Shown here in pieces: positions 48,728 to 59,272 of a stretch of DNA of 64,000 nt. A model generated the notes under the pieces. It did not search any database. It was not told the DNA's origin and worked only from the letters and a program-made list of their open reading frames with translations. Numbering within the stretch: the stretch's first letter is position 1; every line of letters begins with the position of its first letter. The position numbers were made by a program, and so were the translations under genes. Location of the stretch: the NCBI RefSeq assembly GCF_932294415.1, contig NC_065542.1, forward strand, positions 1,071,501 to 1,135,500. The letters are read 5' to 3'. Source of the stretch: Quercus robur. Lineage: Eukaryota > Streptophyta > Magnoliopsida > Fagales > Fagaceae.

Positions 48728-49072
48728 CACATGCCAAAGAAAGCAATCATACGCACAAGAAAATATTTACGTGGTTCAGCAATTTGCCTACGTCCACGGA
48801 GTTGTAGGGATTTCACTATTATCAGGGGAAAGTACAAAGTGTGGCTACAGATATTCTCACACTCAAAAACATGGCAACACCACCTCTTAAAACCCTAATC
48901 ACCAAAGTCGATTTATATATATACAAAACGGGCCAAAAAAATTTTCGGCCTAAGCCTCCGCTCCATGGATTAAGCCTCAGTAAATCTCCCATTAAAAACC
49001 ACGCAATATTATTCGGGTCGGGTCGGGTCGTCGAACCGGATCAAACAAAACTAGGCTCCACAAAGCCCAACA
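48647..49072 (-). mobile_element. Solo LTR, 426 bp (Copia-like)
   Basis: On the minus strand it starts TGTTGGGC and ends CCTACA. Flanks AACAT (48642-48646) and AACAC (49073-49077) match at 4 of 5. It includes a run of about 40 A's (about 48681-48720) and a TATATATA word. The style resembles Ty1/Copia LTRs. Fossil without internal region. Confidence 0.65.
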
Positions 49073-49077
49073 AACAC

Positions 49078-49721
49078 ATCTTTACATTCATAAAAATAAA
49101 AAATAAAAAACACACATCTTTCCAAACAAAATGCTGTTGTGAATCTGTGATTGATTCAATTGGAAATATGAGTAGTGCGCGCACACACATACATTGATCA
49201 AATAAATCTAATTGCTCACTGACTAGATACTAAAATATCACTGACATGGAACACCTATAACGTTAACATGACATATATATGAACATAATTAGCATATGTA
49301 TGTCAATAATGCATTTTTTTTTTTACACATTTTAAAAACTAATTGTAACTTACCAATCATGATAGGACCATCACTTTCTATTACCATGACTTTACACATT
49401 CTTGAACCTAAATATAACTTATAATAGAAAATACATGTAATACAAACAACTTAGACATAGACACCGATTATCAAAAAAAAAAAAAAAAAAAACTTAGACA
49501 TAGACACCATTTATTTAATTTTAGTTTATATTCACCCTAAAAAATCTTATTCTATATTCATATATGTATGCAACTATAGTATTCAAGGTTAGGTTAAAAA
49601 GTTTCTCAAAAAAAAAAAAGAAAAAGAAAGGTTAGGTTAAAGGGTTCAATTATTCTCCAACTTAGAGAACCATATCTTATTTTCATCAATTTCAAGAGAT
49701 AGAGATAATAAACACCCACTT
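49078..49721. other. AT-rich intergenic DNA
   Basis: No gene is supported. A short local duplication of ACTTAGACATAGACACC occurs near 49449 and 49492, with an A-run between. Confidence 0.5.
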
Positions 49722-49984
49722 TGGTCTATTTTGGTCCACTTCAGCCTCATTGGTCCAATTCGGTCCACTTTGGTTCATTCGATTCATTTTAATTAAATTC
49801 AGTCCAGTTAAGTCCATTTAGGTCTCATTTGATTCAATTCAGTCCAGTTCAATTCATCTCAGTCCAATTCGGTCCCTATAGTCCATTCGATCCATTTTAA
49901 TCAAATTCGGTCCAGTTAAGTCCATTTCGGTCTTATTTAATTCAATTCAATCTAGTTTGGTCCATCTCGGTCCATTTCGGTCCA
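49722..49984. repeat. Degenerate minisatellite of TTCGGTCCA-type words
   Basis: Dozens of GGTCCA / AGTCCA / GATTCA words in about 260 bp, with a higher-order period of 107 bp (CATTTTAAT-AAATTC-GTCCAGTTAAGTCC at 49786 and 49893). Non-coding. Confidence 0.8.
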
Positions 49985-51207
49985 CAATAAATTTATAATA
50001 AAATTAGAAAATAAATTATATATTATATCCCTTCTCAAAATAATTATATATTCTCATGTATTGAGTAGTTTGCTATTAGTATACACAAATTTAGACACCA
50101 CATTGATCTAATTGCTCACTGACAGACCATTTACTTGAAGAAGGAAAAAAAAAAAATGCTGCAGGTTGCTTATAATTAAGCATGCCTAAACAAAGTTTCA
50201 CCAACACCTTTACAGCCTATATCTTGACACACTTGACTACACCTACATTGTCCATCAGACACTGGATTTCCATAAATCAAACACAAATCGTTATAATTTA
50301 ACTTTGGCATGATTCTGTATTACAAACTTTTTGCCAATAACAACATCTAAGTGAAACTGATACATGAGACTAAAAATAAGTTGACAAATCACCTTCCACA
50401 AGCATCCCAAACATCACTATAAGCTGTGACCATTTGCCTTGTCTTTTTCCCGTGAAAACTGTCTCTGTTCAAGAAAATTTTGTCATGTTGTAATGCTATT
50501 GTCTCCTTGAACAAGATCAACATATCTATCCCTGCTTGATTGTTGAAAGTTTAATCAACCTTCCTCCCCTTTTGCACTTCCTTTAGCATTACTTCAATAA
50601 GATAACAGTCCATTAAATAAGAATACCATATCCATATGGGATGCAAAATGCAAAGTCGCTCGCTCCTCAATTCTCACTATCTTTCTTGGATAATCAAAAC
50701 CCTTGTCGGCCTCACTTTAAACGCAATAACAAGAAACCAGAGATAAGAGAACAATGATAGAAATTGATGCAATAACAAAATTAAATAATGAATTTGACTT
50801 GCACTCGAAAGTAATTTCCATTCATTGATTTCATTCTAATCACTCTTGACTTCACGTGAAAATTTGATTCTTCAATTAAAGAGAAACTGCATAGCCAGAT
50901 CAAAACACCAAAAGAGAAGAAAAAAAAAAGTTGAAGCCTTGTGTTTTACATGACAGGATAACAGAAAGCGTTATTATAATCACTCTTTGATTGCTTAAAA
51001 ATTTTCAAAATAAATAAGTATCATCAAATCAAAGTCAACAAAGTTTGCTCCTTTCGAGTAAGGGACATCTTCTAAAAATCCAGTCACAATGTCACATCAT
51101 AAACTATTACTACCAATTCAATCTTCTTAGTTCTTATAGTAACAACACTAATACATACATACTCAACCATACATATACACACATGCATACATACATTATG
51201 TATTTAT
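49985..51207. other. Intergenic DNA without recognisable gene
   Basis: Less AT-extreme than the flanks (about 50150-50720), but no long open frame, splice-consistent coding block or repeat structure was recognised. A tetranucleotide-like CATA/ACATACAT tract lies near 51150-51197. Confidence 0.45.
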
Positions 51208-51390
51208 TAGTCTCTGGTTTAACAGATTCTTTGAGACACAGACACATTTAACCAAGTTTCAGAAGGCAACATCCAGGCAGCACCAGCAAATTTCCAACAC
51301 AAACGGTTTTACATTTGGGTAAATCCAGAATATTTCAAAGTAAATATTGTCCATATCTCCCTCTAATGAAGTAGAAAGATCATACCTTTG
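51208..51390. repeat. Dispersed repeat, second copy of the SCYL2 intron repeat
   Basis: Matches 36691-36882 in order and orientation with scattered differences. It is followed by a short direct repeat of AAAGATCATACCTTTGT. Confidence 0.7.
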
Positions 51391-52168
51391 TGATTATCAA
51401 AAAAAGATCATACCTTTGTCAATTTAAGCCCTTTTATATTGCCAAAAAAGCCAATAGTACAAGGAACTGAAATAAGAAACGTGTACGTAAGAAACGTGTC
51501 ATTTCATGTGAACAAGGGCTGAGACTTTGTCATTTAAAAACAAAGCACCATGATTTTAAAAAGCACCGTAGTTTTAAAAAGCAGTAAAGCAATATTCTAA
51601 TAGCATGGTGGAAGTGAAACTAATTCTGGTTTCTGAGTTTGGCTGAGATAGTCCGTGCAAACTTGCTTGACTTTGACCAGTGAGCGTAGTTATTGCCATC
51701 TTCATCATTCCTTGCCACATGTTCCTCTATCCACTGTATTTAAAGCAGTCAACTTTTCACGCATTGTCGAAACAAGTTGGACCGACTAGTTTTTATTAGT
51801 CATTATCTTAACACGAAACATTTTGTAAAATTTTGCGTTAAAATTATAATGTGAAAGTTTAATAATAATAAAAATTTGTATCATAGTTTTTTTGGATAAT
51901 AAAAAGATGGTTATAAGTTATTCGCTATAAAATGATATCATATTAACAATATTAAAATTCAATAAATGTGAGACATGTTAGTAAAAATAATTAATTTACT
52001 AACAATTGAAAAACATCTATTAGTGGTAAATATTTTTACACACGTTTTTTATTTATTGAATTTTGATATAACGTAGTATCAATCGGTACAAAATGCTTTT
52101 TCTATATTACCAAATACCTTTAATATAATAGGTAAGAAACTATATTAAAAAAGTTTTAAATAGATACC

Positions 52169-52852
52169 TGTAGTTGCACGTTTTTCCTGGCCCAACTTCT
52201 GTTGATCAGGCCTTGGCTCAAAGCGCAACCCACAATAAATATTTGTAGAGGATGGGTCAAAGAACTTAGCTTCAGTGAACTTATTCGGTCTTAATGCATG
52301 GACAGTATCGTTTGCAAAAAGAAATAAAAACAACAAGAATGGATCCTTTTCTCCTGATTCTATTTCTTTAGCTCCTTATACAGTTTTCTTCGGTCCCTTT
52401 CTTTGAGGGACTCCTCTACATTATATAGTTCTCTTCCTCTCATCTCAACCTTACATCTGTCGATCATCTAAGCATCTACTTGAGCACCTGTCCCATCAGA
52501 CGCCCTCATCAGTCCCTTTGTGAGTTGCAGAGGCCAAGGCGGTACTGTTCAGGTGTCTTTTCCTCATTAATGCGGCCAAGGGGGTGGTTGGGGCGCAATT
52601 AATGTGGTAGTAGCTTTCCATGAGATATTTTGGATTTTATTCATTTTATATGTTGGGCGGATGAACTGGGATAGCTGGAGAGAGTTCCTCGTCTGGGATT
52701 CGTGATGTCCGAGGAGGAGTTACTCCTCGAACAGGTTTCCCTGGCGTTATTGGGACTGAGTAGTGCTTCATATGTGGTTTCCCTTCGGATAGGACGCTCC
52801 TTGGACGGGCCTAAATTTGGAATAGCCCATTATTTTTGGGCCGGGCCTCACA
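52169..52852 (-). mobile_element. Solo-LTR-like fossil, about 684 bp
   Basis: On the minus strand it starts TGTGAGGCCCGGCCC and ends AACTACA. It has an ACTATATAATG promoter word (near 52420) and GC-rich early sequence. The paralogous stretch at 58686-58700 runs directly through the insertion point, giving an empty-site view. The target duplication is not clean. No internal domains. Confidence 0.6.
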
Positions 52853-53160
52853 TCTTTCATTCTTAAATTTTAGTAAAAGTTTACTATTTTTCCTTCAAAA
52901 AAAACATATATAAACTAATAGTATAATACCTTCACTGTTTAAGGTTTTAGTTAAGCCATGAAAATCTGAAAAAATTCAAAACTTCATGAAAAAAGAAAGA
53001 AAAAAGTTTTTTGTTTTTTATAAGAAAAAAAAAGTATTTCTTGAAAATAAAAGCAGGCCCAGCCCAGATTTCCAAACTAACCAGGTCTCAGTAAGTCAGG
53101 CCCATTGACTAACCTACCCCCACCGACGCAAACAAGTCCACGTCCACCCATGGTTTCATG
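52853..53160. repeat. Paralogous copy of the lectin-kinase upstream block
   Basis: About 300 bp matching 58692-58984 from TCTTTCATTCTTAAATTTTA to CCACGTCCACCCATGGTTTC. The last 100 bp (AGGCCCAGCCCAG through ACCCATGGTTTCAT) are nearly identical. Short open frames on the minus strand at both places are the same chance reading. Confidence 0.85.
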
Positions 53161-53221
53161 CCATTGTTCTTGAATCGAGCTCAAGCATTGTTTTGAGAGA
53201 GAGAAACTGAGGACTGAGACT

Positions 53222-54180
53222 GTACGTAAGAAACGTGTCATTTCATGTAAACAACACGTGCAGAGTCCAATCACAAAGCATTATTCTAATAGCATGGTGG
53301 AACTAATTCTGCATTTCTTATTTTTATTTTTTATAGTAGTTTAATAATATGTTCTCAGTTTTTAAACAATATCATATACATTTTTCTACCCTTTTTCACT
53401 CAAACGTATTTAAAAAAAATATAAATATGGTAACATCTATACCAAACAGCCCTGATTTCTGAGTTTGGCTGAGATAGTCTGTGCCGACTTGTTTTTGTAG
53501 TGGTAGTTATTGCCATCTTCATCACTCCTCACCACACGTTCCTTTATCCACTTTAATAAAAAAAAAAGAGTTCCTTTATCCACTGTTTTAAACTTTAAAG
53601 TAGTCAACTTTTTGGATATGGTTCCTTGAATGCTTGTTGTCTAGCACAAGAATGCTAGCTGTTGATGGAGATAGGATTTTTCACGCATTTTCGAAACAAA
53701 TTGTACCGACAAGTTTTATTAGTTTTTATCTTAACACGAAACATTTTGTAAAATTTTGCGTTAAAATTATGTGAAAGTTTAATAAAAATTATTTTTGTAT
53801 CATAACTTTTATGGATAATAAAAAGATGCGTAATAAGCTATTGCTATAAAATGATACCATATTAGAAGTATCAAAATTCAATAAATATGAGATATGTCAA
53901 TAAAAAATAACTAACTCATTAATAATTGAAGGACATATGTTAGTAACTTAGTATAAGTGTAAGGGTCAGAGTTCAAGTCTCCAGAAGTGAACTTTACATA
54001 CATATACACTTAGATTATGTTAGAGTAGAATTTCCATCTTGTATTAAAAAAAATATGCAAATAATTATTTTTACACACATATTTCTCGTTTATTGAGTTT
54101 TGATACAAATGACATGATATAATATATACAAAATATTTTTTTCATATTACCAACGCCTTTAGAATGATAGTTAATAAATC
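53222..54180. repeat. Tandem duplication unit 2 (contains a SINE insertion)
   Basis: Diverged copy of unit 1 without the LTR. It carries a SINE-derived insertion at about 53939-54052 and about 140 bp near 53310-53452 absent from unit 1, ending ACCAAACAGCCCTG like a MITE terminus. Confidence 0.78.
53939..54052 (+). mobile_element. 5'-truncated SINE, same family as 30158-30319
   Basis: B-box-like AGAGTTCAAGTCTCCAGAAG, then ACTTTACATACATATACACT and TAGAATTTCCATCTTGTATT plus an A-tail, matching the 3' two-thirds of the intronic SINE. Unit 1 of the duplication lacks it, so it inserted after the duplication. Target duplication unclear. Confidence 0.75.
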
Positions 54181-54329
54181 ACATTTGTCAACATTTCCGT
54201 AAATAGATATGGATCCATGGTCACGTGAAATGATTAGATTAAACTAGGATCCACTTGAACTTTTTTTTTGTTGATAAGATCCACTTGAACTTTGAAGTTT
54301 GAAGTCAAACCAGGGCACATCCCTATCCC

Positions 54330-54336
54330 TATAAAA
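54330..54336 (+). promoter_or_regulatory. TATA box of the LRR protein gene
   Basis: TATAAAA in CCCTATAAAACCC, 78 bp before ATG 54408. Confidence 0.65.
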
Positions 54337-54407
54337 CCCACTAAGCCACTTTCTCAGCAAATCCATTCCCATTTCATTTCTACTCACATCAACAAAAAAA
54401 AACCAAC

Positions 54408-55871
54408 ATGAACCTCTCTCTCGCTCACCCTCACTCTCCTTTTCTCCTCCTATTCTTCTTCTTCTTCACTATCCTCACCCTCCACTCCCTCACAGTCACA
54501 TCAGCCACCTGCCACGTGGACGATGAAACAGGTCTCTTAGGCTTCAAGTCTTCCATCACAGCAGACCCATCCGGCATTCTCAGCTCTTGGAAACCCGGAT
54601 CCGACTGCTGCACATGGTCGGGCATAAACTGCCTGGCCAGCAACCGGGTCACAAGTCTCTCTCTTATGGGCCAGTCCAATAAGCCCAATTCATTCCTCTC
54701 CGGCCCAATCTCATCCTCTCTCTCTAAACTCAAATTTCTTGACGGACTTTACCTCCAAAATCTCCGAAATATTTCGGGTCCTTTTCCTGATTTCCTTTTC
54801 GGGTTACCCGAACTCAAATTCATCTACATCGAAAACAACAAGCTCTCGGGTCGAATACCCGGATCCATCGGTAACCTGACCGGACTATTTGCACTGAGTT
54901 TGTCTGGTAACCAGTTTTCGGGTCCGATTCCGAGTTCGATATCCCAGTTAACCGGGTTGACTCAGCTCAAGCTCGGCGGGAACCGCCTCACCGGTCCAAT
55001 ACCGAACGGGATTCAAAAGATCAAGAATCTGACCTTATTCTCGCTCGACGGAAACCAACTATCAGGATCCATACCCGATTTTTTCGGATCCTTCTCGGAG
55101 CTCCGAGTTCTCAGGCTCTCGCACAACAAATTTACCGGGAAATTCCCGGCATCGATTTCCTCTCTGGCGCCAAAACTGATCTACCTCGAGCTCGCCCAAA
55201 CCGGTCTCAACGGTCAAATTCCCCAATTTCTCGGGAATTTCAAGACCCTCGACACGCTAGATCTCTCGCGGAACAATTTCTCGGGAGTTGTGCCGAGAAG
55301 TTTCGCGAATCTCACGAAGATATTTAACCTCGATCTTTCGCGAAATTACCTAATTGACCCTTTCCCGAATATGAGCGTGAAGGGCATAGAGTCCCTTGAT
55401 TTATCGTACAACAAGTTTCACCTCGGTGAAATTCCAAAATGGGCCACGTCATCACCAATAATTTACTCTCTGAAGCTAGCCAGGTGTGGAATTAAATTGA
55501 GACTAGAGGATTGGAAGCCTTCACAGACTTATTTCTATGATTTCATTGATCTTTCAGAGAATGAAATTTCAGGCAGTGCTATTGGGCTTTTGAATAAGAC
55601 TGATTACTTGGTGGGCTTTTGGGCCTCGAGGAATAAGTTAAAGTTTAATTTGGAGAGTTTGAGGATTGTAGAGAGGTTGAAGTATTTGGATTTGTCTAGG
55701 AATGTGGTGTTTGGGAAAGTGCCTAATGGGGTTTCAAAGCTTGAAAAATTGAATTTAAGTTATAACCGTTTGTGTGGGAAGCTTCCTGTGACTAATTTCT
55801 CAGCTAGTGCTTTTTTGGGGAATGATTGTTTATGTGGTTCCCCATTAGCAGCATGCAAAAGTGTTGCATAG
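54408..55871 (+). CDS. Secreted leucine-rich repeat protein (DRT100/FLOR1/PGIP-like), intronless, 487 aa
   Basis: Probably an apoplastic or cell-wall protein with a recognition role; the ligand is unknown. An N-terminal signal peptide (about 1-33) precedes an LRRNT cap (CHVDDETGLLGFKSSI, with the DCCTWSGINC cysteines). About 14 plant-type LRRs follow, with LxxLxLxxNxLSGxIP consensus (e.g. LSGRIPGSIGNLTGL, FSGPIPSSISQLTGL). The C-terminal cap LCGKLPVTNFSASAFLGNDC ends in CLCGSPLAACKS. There is no transmembrane helix or kinase domain. Length and layout match the Arabidopsis At1g33590-type LRR family (about 477 aa), known from memory. Start chosen as the first ATG after the TATA box. The 5' flank is the tandem duplication unit 2. 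Confidence 0.92.
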   Translation: MNLSLAHPHSPFLLLFFFFFTILTLHSLTVTSATCHVDDETGLLGFKSSITADPSGILSSWKPGSDCCTWSGINCLASNRVTSLSLMGQSNKPNSFLSGPISSSLSKLKFLDGLYLQNLRNISGPFPDFLFGLPELKFIYIENNKLSGRIPGSIGNLTGLFALSLSGNQFSGPIPSSISQLTGLTQLKLGGNRLTGPIPNGIQKIKNLTLFSLDGNQLSGSIPDFFGSFSELRVLRLSHNKFTGKFPASISSLAPKLIYLELAQTGLNGQIPQFLGNFKTLDTLDLSRNNFSGVVPRSFANLTKIFNLDLSRNYLIDPFPNMSVKGIESLDLSYNKFHLGEIPKWATSSPIIYSLKLARCGIKLRLEDWKPSQTYFYDFIDLSENEISGSAIGLLNKTDYLVGFWASRNKLKFNLESLRIVERLKYLDLSRNVVFGKVPNGVSKLEKLNLSYNRLCGKLPVTNFSASAFLGNDCLCGSPLAACKSVA

Positions 55872-56680
55872 TTGAGATGTTTATGGAAATGCCACTAGAC
55901 TTGGAAAATCGAATAACTTTTTTTTCTGTAGGGAAAACAAAATGTGGAAGTTGGAATTATGTAATGGCACTTTGATGTAATTTTCGTTCTTGCCTTTTTT
56001 ATTTGATCTATGTTAACATTAGTCTTTGGAAAATTTTGAACTCAAAATGATGATGAAATTGGTTTTACTATGGAAGATGTGGGATATAAGCTTTCTTTGT
56101 GTAAATACTGAATTCTAATAAATTCTCTCAAAAATAAGGTCTTGAGTATTTTGGGCAATCCAACAAGTTTTTAGTTCAACTGGTCAGTTATTTTTTGGTA
56201 TTTTCAACGAATTTGAAAGATTTCATAACTATCGAATTATAAATTAATAAAGAAAAAAAGAAAGTAATTTGTGCAAAATTGATATTTTGGATACAAGCCC
56301 TTAATAATGGTTGCATTACTCGCCCTTTCAATTAGGAATTAGAGCAAGGGCTCTTTTAATCGACTAACTCGTGAATCAATGACTAAGACCTTGCCCATGT
56401 GTATCATGTTTGGACTTTAAATTTGACTTGTATAAATATTTTGGACTAAGTTTGTTGGATTAAGGTCTTTGATGTTATGAAATAAGACCTATGTTAAAAA
56501 TTTTTATTCATGTTCAGGCCAATTTGTACCAGCCCAAAAGTCAGAAGGCCCAGAATAAAAAAAGGTTTTTTTTTTTTGGGGTTAGGTGACATATATTCTA
56601 TTATATTATATTATTCTAATAAATTATACTATACTATATCGGAAACCGATTCCGGGAAGGAATTTAAATCATTGTATGTG
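55872..56680. other. Intergenic DNA between the LRR and RING-H2 genes
   Basis: 3' UTR of the LRR gene, with TTCTAATAAATTC near 56111 as possible end signal. The rest is AT-rich and holds no gene. A T-run/GGGG stretch lies at 56566-56581. Confidence 0.5.
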
Positions 56681-56688
56681 TATAAAAA
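56681..56688 (+). promoter_or_regulatory. TATA box of the RING-H2 gene
   Basis: TATAAAAA, 82 bp before ATG 56763. Confidence 0.55.
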
Positions 56689-56762
56689 GACAACTTGCTT
56701 TGTTGCTTTGCCACTCCATTAGTCTTTAACTATCGATCGCTTTCTGATTTCTTGGTTTCAAC

Positions 56763-57707
56763 ATGGCTACCATAACCATACCTTCTTCTTCTTCTTCCAA
56801 TCAAGATTACGATGTCTATATCAATGCATCCGATGCTCCTCTCTCAAAGGACAAATTCAATGAACCCAACATCTACATCGTGTACAGAGTCATCACAAAT
56901 TATTCATCCAATGCAACAGTGTCATCCAGGCAAATCAGGGATGATCCTGAAGCAGATACTGTATTCAGTTTCCCATGCGAGTTCTTAATCTCCGATGATG
57001 ATAATAGCAGTTCCTCGTCCTCCTCGTCCTCATTGAATATGGTATCAAAGCTGATTTCTGACATGAACATCGAGTCGCAAAGGTATCACTGGAGACAAGG
57101 AATGCAACAACAACAGCCTTGGACGGTGTTGGAGGATGTTAATGATTTGATCAAGCACATATTGGATTTTGCTCGCCCTTTGGTGAGTGAAGTTATGAAC
57201 AATACCGACTCCAAAATAATGAAGGGAATGAGGCTGTCGATTAAGAAGGAAATAACTCTGCCTCACAGTGAATTTGAAAAGTTGGAGAAAGCCAGAAAAA
57301 AGAGAGAACGAGAACAAAGGAATATGGATGTGATTAAAAAAATGCTAAGCATGGAGGCTAGGAGCGGCCAAACTCTTCCACGTTGGTGTTGGGAGGATGC
57401 GGTGGAAGAGTTGTTTTTAGAGCGGGCATTAATGGCGTCAAGGGAACAAGCAGAGAGGTTGTTCAAGCCTGTAGTGCGAGCTACTGAGTCTTCCATCAAG
57501 AAGCTTGAGGATGTGATTGTTGGCGATAGAGAGAGAGGCCCATGTCCTGTTTGTTTGGAGAATTTCACAGTGGGGTCTCATGTTACAAGCATGCCTTGCT
57601 CTCATACGTTTCATAGAACCTGCATTCTTAGTTGGCTCAACAAAAGCCATGTCTGCCCTCTGTGTAGGTTTCAGTTGCCAAGTGAATACTCCGCACCTAG
57701 AAGATAG
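56763..57707 (+). CDS. RING-H2 zinc-finger protein, intronless, 314 aa
   Basis: Likely soluble E3 ubiquitin ligase. The N-terminal two thirds (residues 1-255) have no recognised domain: a Ser-rich start, an SSSSSSSSS stretch near residues 82-90 and a Lys/Arg/Glu-rich helical segment (FEKLEKARKKREREQRNM). The C-terminal RING-H2 is complete: C261, C264, C279, H281, H284, C287, C298, C301, with the SWLNKSHVCPLCR core. No signal peptide or transmembrane segment. The layout (long variable N-terminus, C-terminal C3H2C3 RING) is common among plant lineage-specific RING proteins. Substrates unknown. It differs from the minus-strand RING gene at 45.7 kb, so the two are not recent duplicates. Confidence 0.88.
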   Translation: MATITIPSSSSSNQDYDVYINASDAPLSKDKFNEPNIYIVYRVITNYSSNATVSSRQIRDDPEADTVFSFPCEFLISDDDNSSSSSSSSSLNMVSKLISDMNIESQRYHWRQGMQQQQPWTVLEDVNDLIKHILDFARPLVSEVMNNTDSKIMKGMRLSIKKEITLPHSEFEKLEKARKKREREQRNMDVIKKMLSMEARSGQTLPRWCWEDAVEELFLERALMASREQAERLFKPVVRATESSIKKLEDVIVGDRERGPCPVCLENFTVGSHVTSMPCSHTFHRTCILSWLNKSHVCPLCRFQLPSEYSAPRR

Positions 57708-58323
57708 GATTGCATAGCTCTGTTTTTAGTCAATGTCAAAGTATTGGGTTGATTTCAGTTTCATTGGAAAAAAGTTTTCCCTTTGTATTTGAGTTTTAAT
57801 CATGACATAGTTTGAAGGTTTGCTAATTGAAATGTATTAGTCAAGTATGAAAGTTTTTTTTTTTTTCCATGAAAGTTATTATTGTACATGTTTTTAATTT
57901 CAAGGGTATCATTCATTATTTTGAATCTTTGATCTTGTTTCATTAAGTACATTGTTTTGGAATTTGCCAATCAAGTTTCAGCCTTTTTCTTTTTTCCTTG
58001 AACCATTTTATCATAACTTTATTTCAGCCACTCTATTCTTCAATTTGATTATTAAAAGCATAGATGTCCAACTTATTTTTCTAGATCTTCACAAGACTTC
58101 CTACCAGTCTTTATATAACCTCCTATAGGGCGACTAAAGGAGTGTATAAACTATATAGCAAGATTAATTCTATAACATGGTAGATCAGGAAACAAAAATT
58201 TAGTGGTTGTGGTTGTCTTTAATTTGAATTAATTAAGCAATTTGCACCTCTAGCGTGGTTAAATTGTAGGTCCTAATCAACTTACCACCTATGTGTATGC
58301 AAATGCTAAACATATGTGATAAT
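57708..58323. other. Intergenic DNA
   Basis: 3' UTR of the RING-H2 gene and AT-rich sequence. No gene. Confidence 0.5.
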
Positions 58324-58326
58324 TAA

Positions 58327-58446
58327 GGGTTTGTTTGGTAATGTTGTTCTAATAATATTGTTTAAGTGTTGTGAAAATATATGTGGATGAAAAAATATTG
58401 TGAAAATACATATTATATTGTTTAAACAACACAACCAAACACACCC
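58327..58446. mobile_element. Tourist-like (PIF/Harbinger) MITE, 120 bp
   Basis: Terminal inverted repeats GGGTTTGTTTGGTAATGTTG and, inverted, GGGTGTGTTTGGTTGTGTTG. Flanked by TAA at 58324-58326 and 58447-58449, the 3-bp target duplication of this superfamily. Non-coding. Confidence 0.85.
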
Positions 58447-58449
58447 TAA

Positions 58450-58458
58450 ACATCAAAT

Positions 58459-58498
<40 letters not shown>

Positions 58499-58691
58499 AA
58501 TGCAATTTATCTTCTAAGCATGGAGTATTTTAAGTGGTAAGTGTCATTGATTCTAATGTGAATACATAACTTAAATTACTTTTTCGATCATTCATAACAA
58601 ATAATAACAACTTGCCACTTTAAATTTATTATAAAAATATTGTGGACATAATATTTCTAGTACAATTACCCAACGTAATCAAAATAATTTA
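58450..58691. other. AT-rich spacer with a long A-run
   Basis: A run of more than 30 A's at about 58461-58495; a short repeat of TCAAATGCAA lies on both sides of it. Nothing else recognised. Confidence 0.5.
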
Positions 58692-58984
58692 AATATATCT
58701 TTCATTCTTAAATTTTAGTAAAATTTTTACTATATCCCCAAAAAAAAATACATAGATAAACTAATACCTTCACTTTTTAAGGTTTAAGTTAAGCCATGAA
58801 AATCCGAATATATTCAAAACTTCATGAAAAAAAGTAAAATTTTTTTTTTGATAAGACAAAAAAAGTATTTCTTGAAAATAAAAGCAGGCCCAGCCCAGTT
58901 TTCCAACCTAACGGTCTCAGTAAGTCAGGCCCATTGACTAACCTACCCCCAACGACGCAAACAAGTCCACGTCCACCCATGGTT
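58692..58984 (+). repeat. Lectin-kinase upstream block, paralogous to 52853-53160
   Basis: About 290 bp conserved with 52853-53160. The last 100 bp are the best preserved and lie about 50-150 bp before the CT-rich leader of the lectin kinase gene, where promoter elements are expected. Confidence 0.8.
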
Positions 58985-59104
58985 TCATACACTGCGTTTA
59001 CTGACAAATATTGAAGTCTCCAAACGAAGAACACAAAACTCTCTCTCTCTTTCTCTCTCTGTTAATTCCTTCTCTCTTTTCTTTATAGCTTCCAAAAAAT
59101 AAAA

Positions 59105-59128
59105 ATGAAAGCAAAATCTTACTCATAA
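59105..59128 (+). promoter_or_regulatory. Upstream ORFs in the lectin-kinase leader
   Basis: In the first leader exon (up to the GTGAGT donor after 59153) a 7-codon uORF (ATG 59105, stop TAA 59126-59128) overlaps by one base a second, 2-codon uORF (ATGTGCTGA, 59128-59136). A 5'-UTR intron (59154-59261) separates them from the main start. They could lower translation. Confidence 0.5.
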
Positions 59129-59272
59129 TGTGCTGAGCGTTTTTTAAACTCTGGTGAGTAAATTGTAAATTTTACTTTCAAAATTTTTTTAACCTTTCAT
59201 TTCAGTTCTTGTTTGGGTAACTAACAGTAAAAAGAGCTACAACGATTTCCCTTTTTTTTAGGGCTATGCGAA

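Larger units (their letters stand above)
51480..53221. repeat. Tandem duplication unit 1 (contains an LTR insertion)
   Basis: Shares with 53222-54180, in the same order: TACGTAAGAAACGTGTCATT, TTCTAATAGCATGGTGGAA, TTTCTGAGTTTGGCTGAGAT, TTATTGCCATCTTCATCA, ACACGAAACATTTTGTAAAA and GGATAATAAAAAGATG. Unit 1 also holds the LTR-like insertion at 52169-52852 and the 52853-53160 block, which recurs before the lectin kinase gene. Non-coding. Confidence 0.8.

Noticed and set aside
42807-49072. The three solo LTRs as one composite large element
   Set aside because: Each has its own distinct ends and target duplication and there is no internal retroelement sequence between them.
48540-49197. Lysine-rich open frames across the A-run
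   Set aside because: They are translations of the poly-A tract and the solo LTR.
53077-59034. Similar minus-strand open frames at 53077-53274 and 58822-59034 as a paralogous small gene
   Set aside because: They share a reading because the DNA block is duplicated; the frame has no conserved start, and the block lies where the lectin-kinase promoter is expected.
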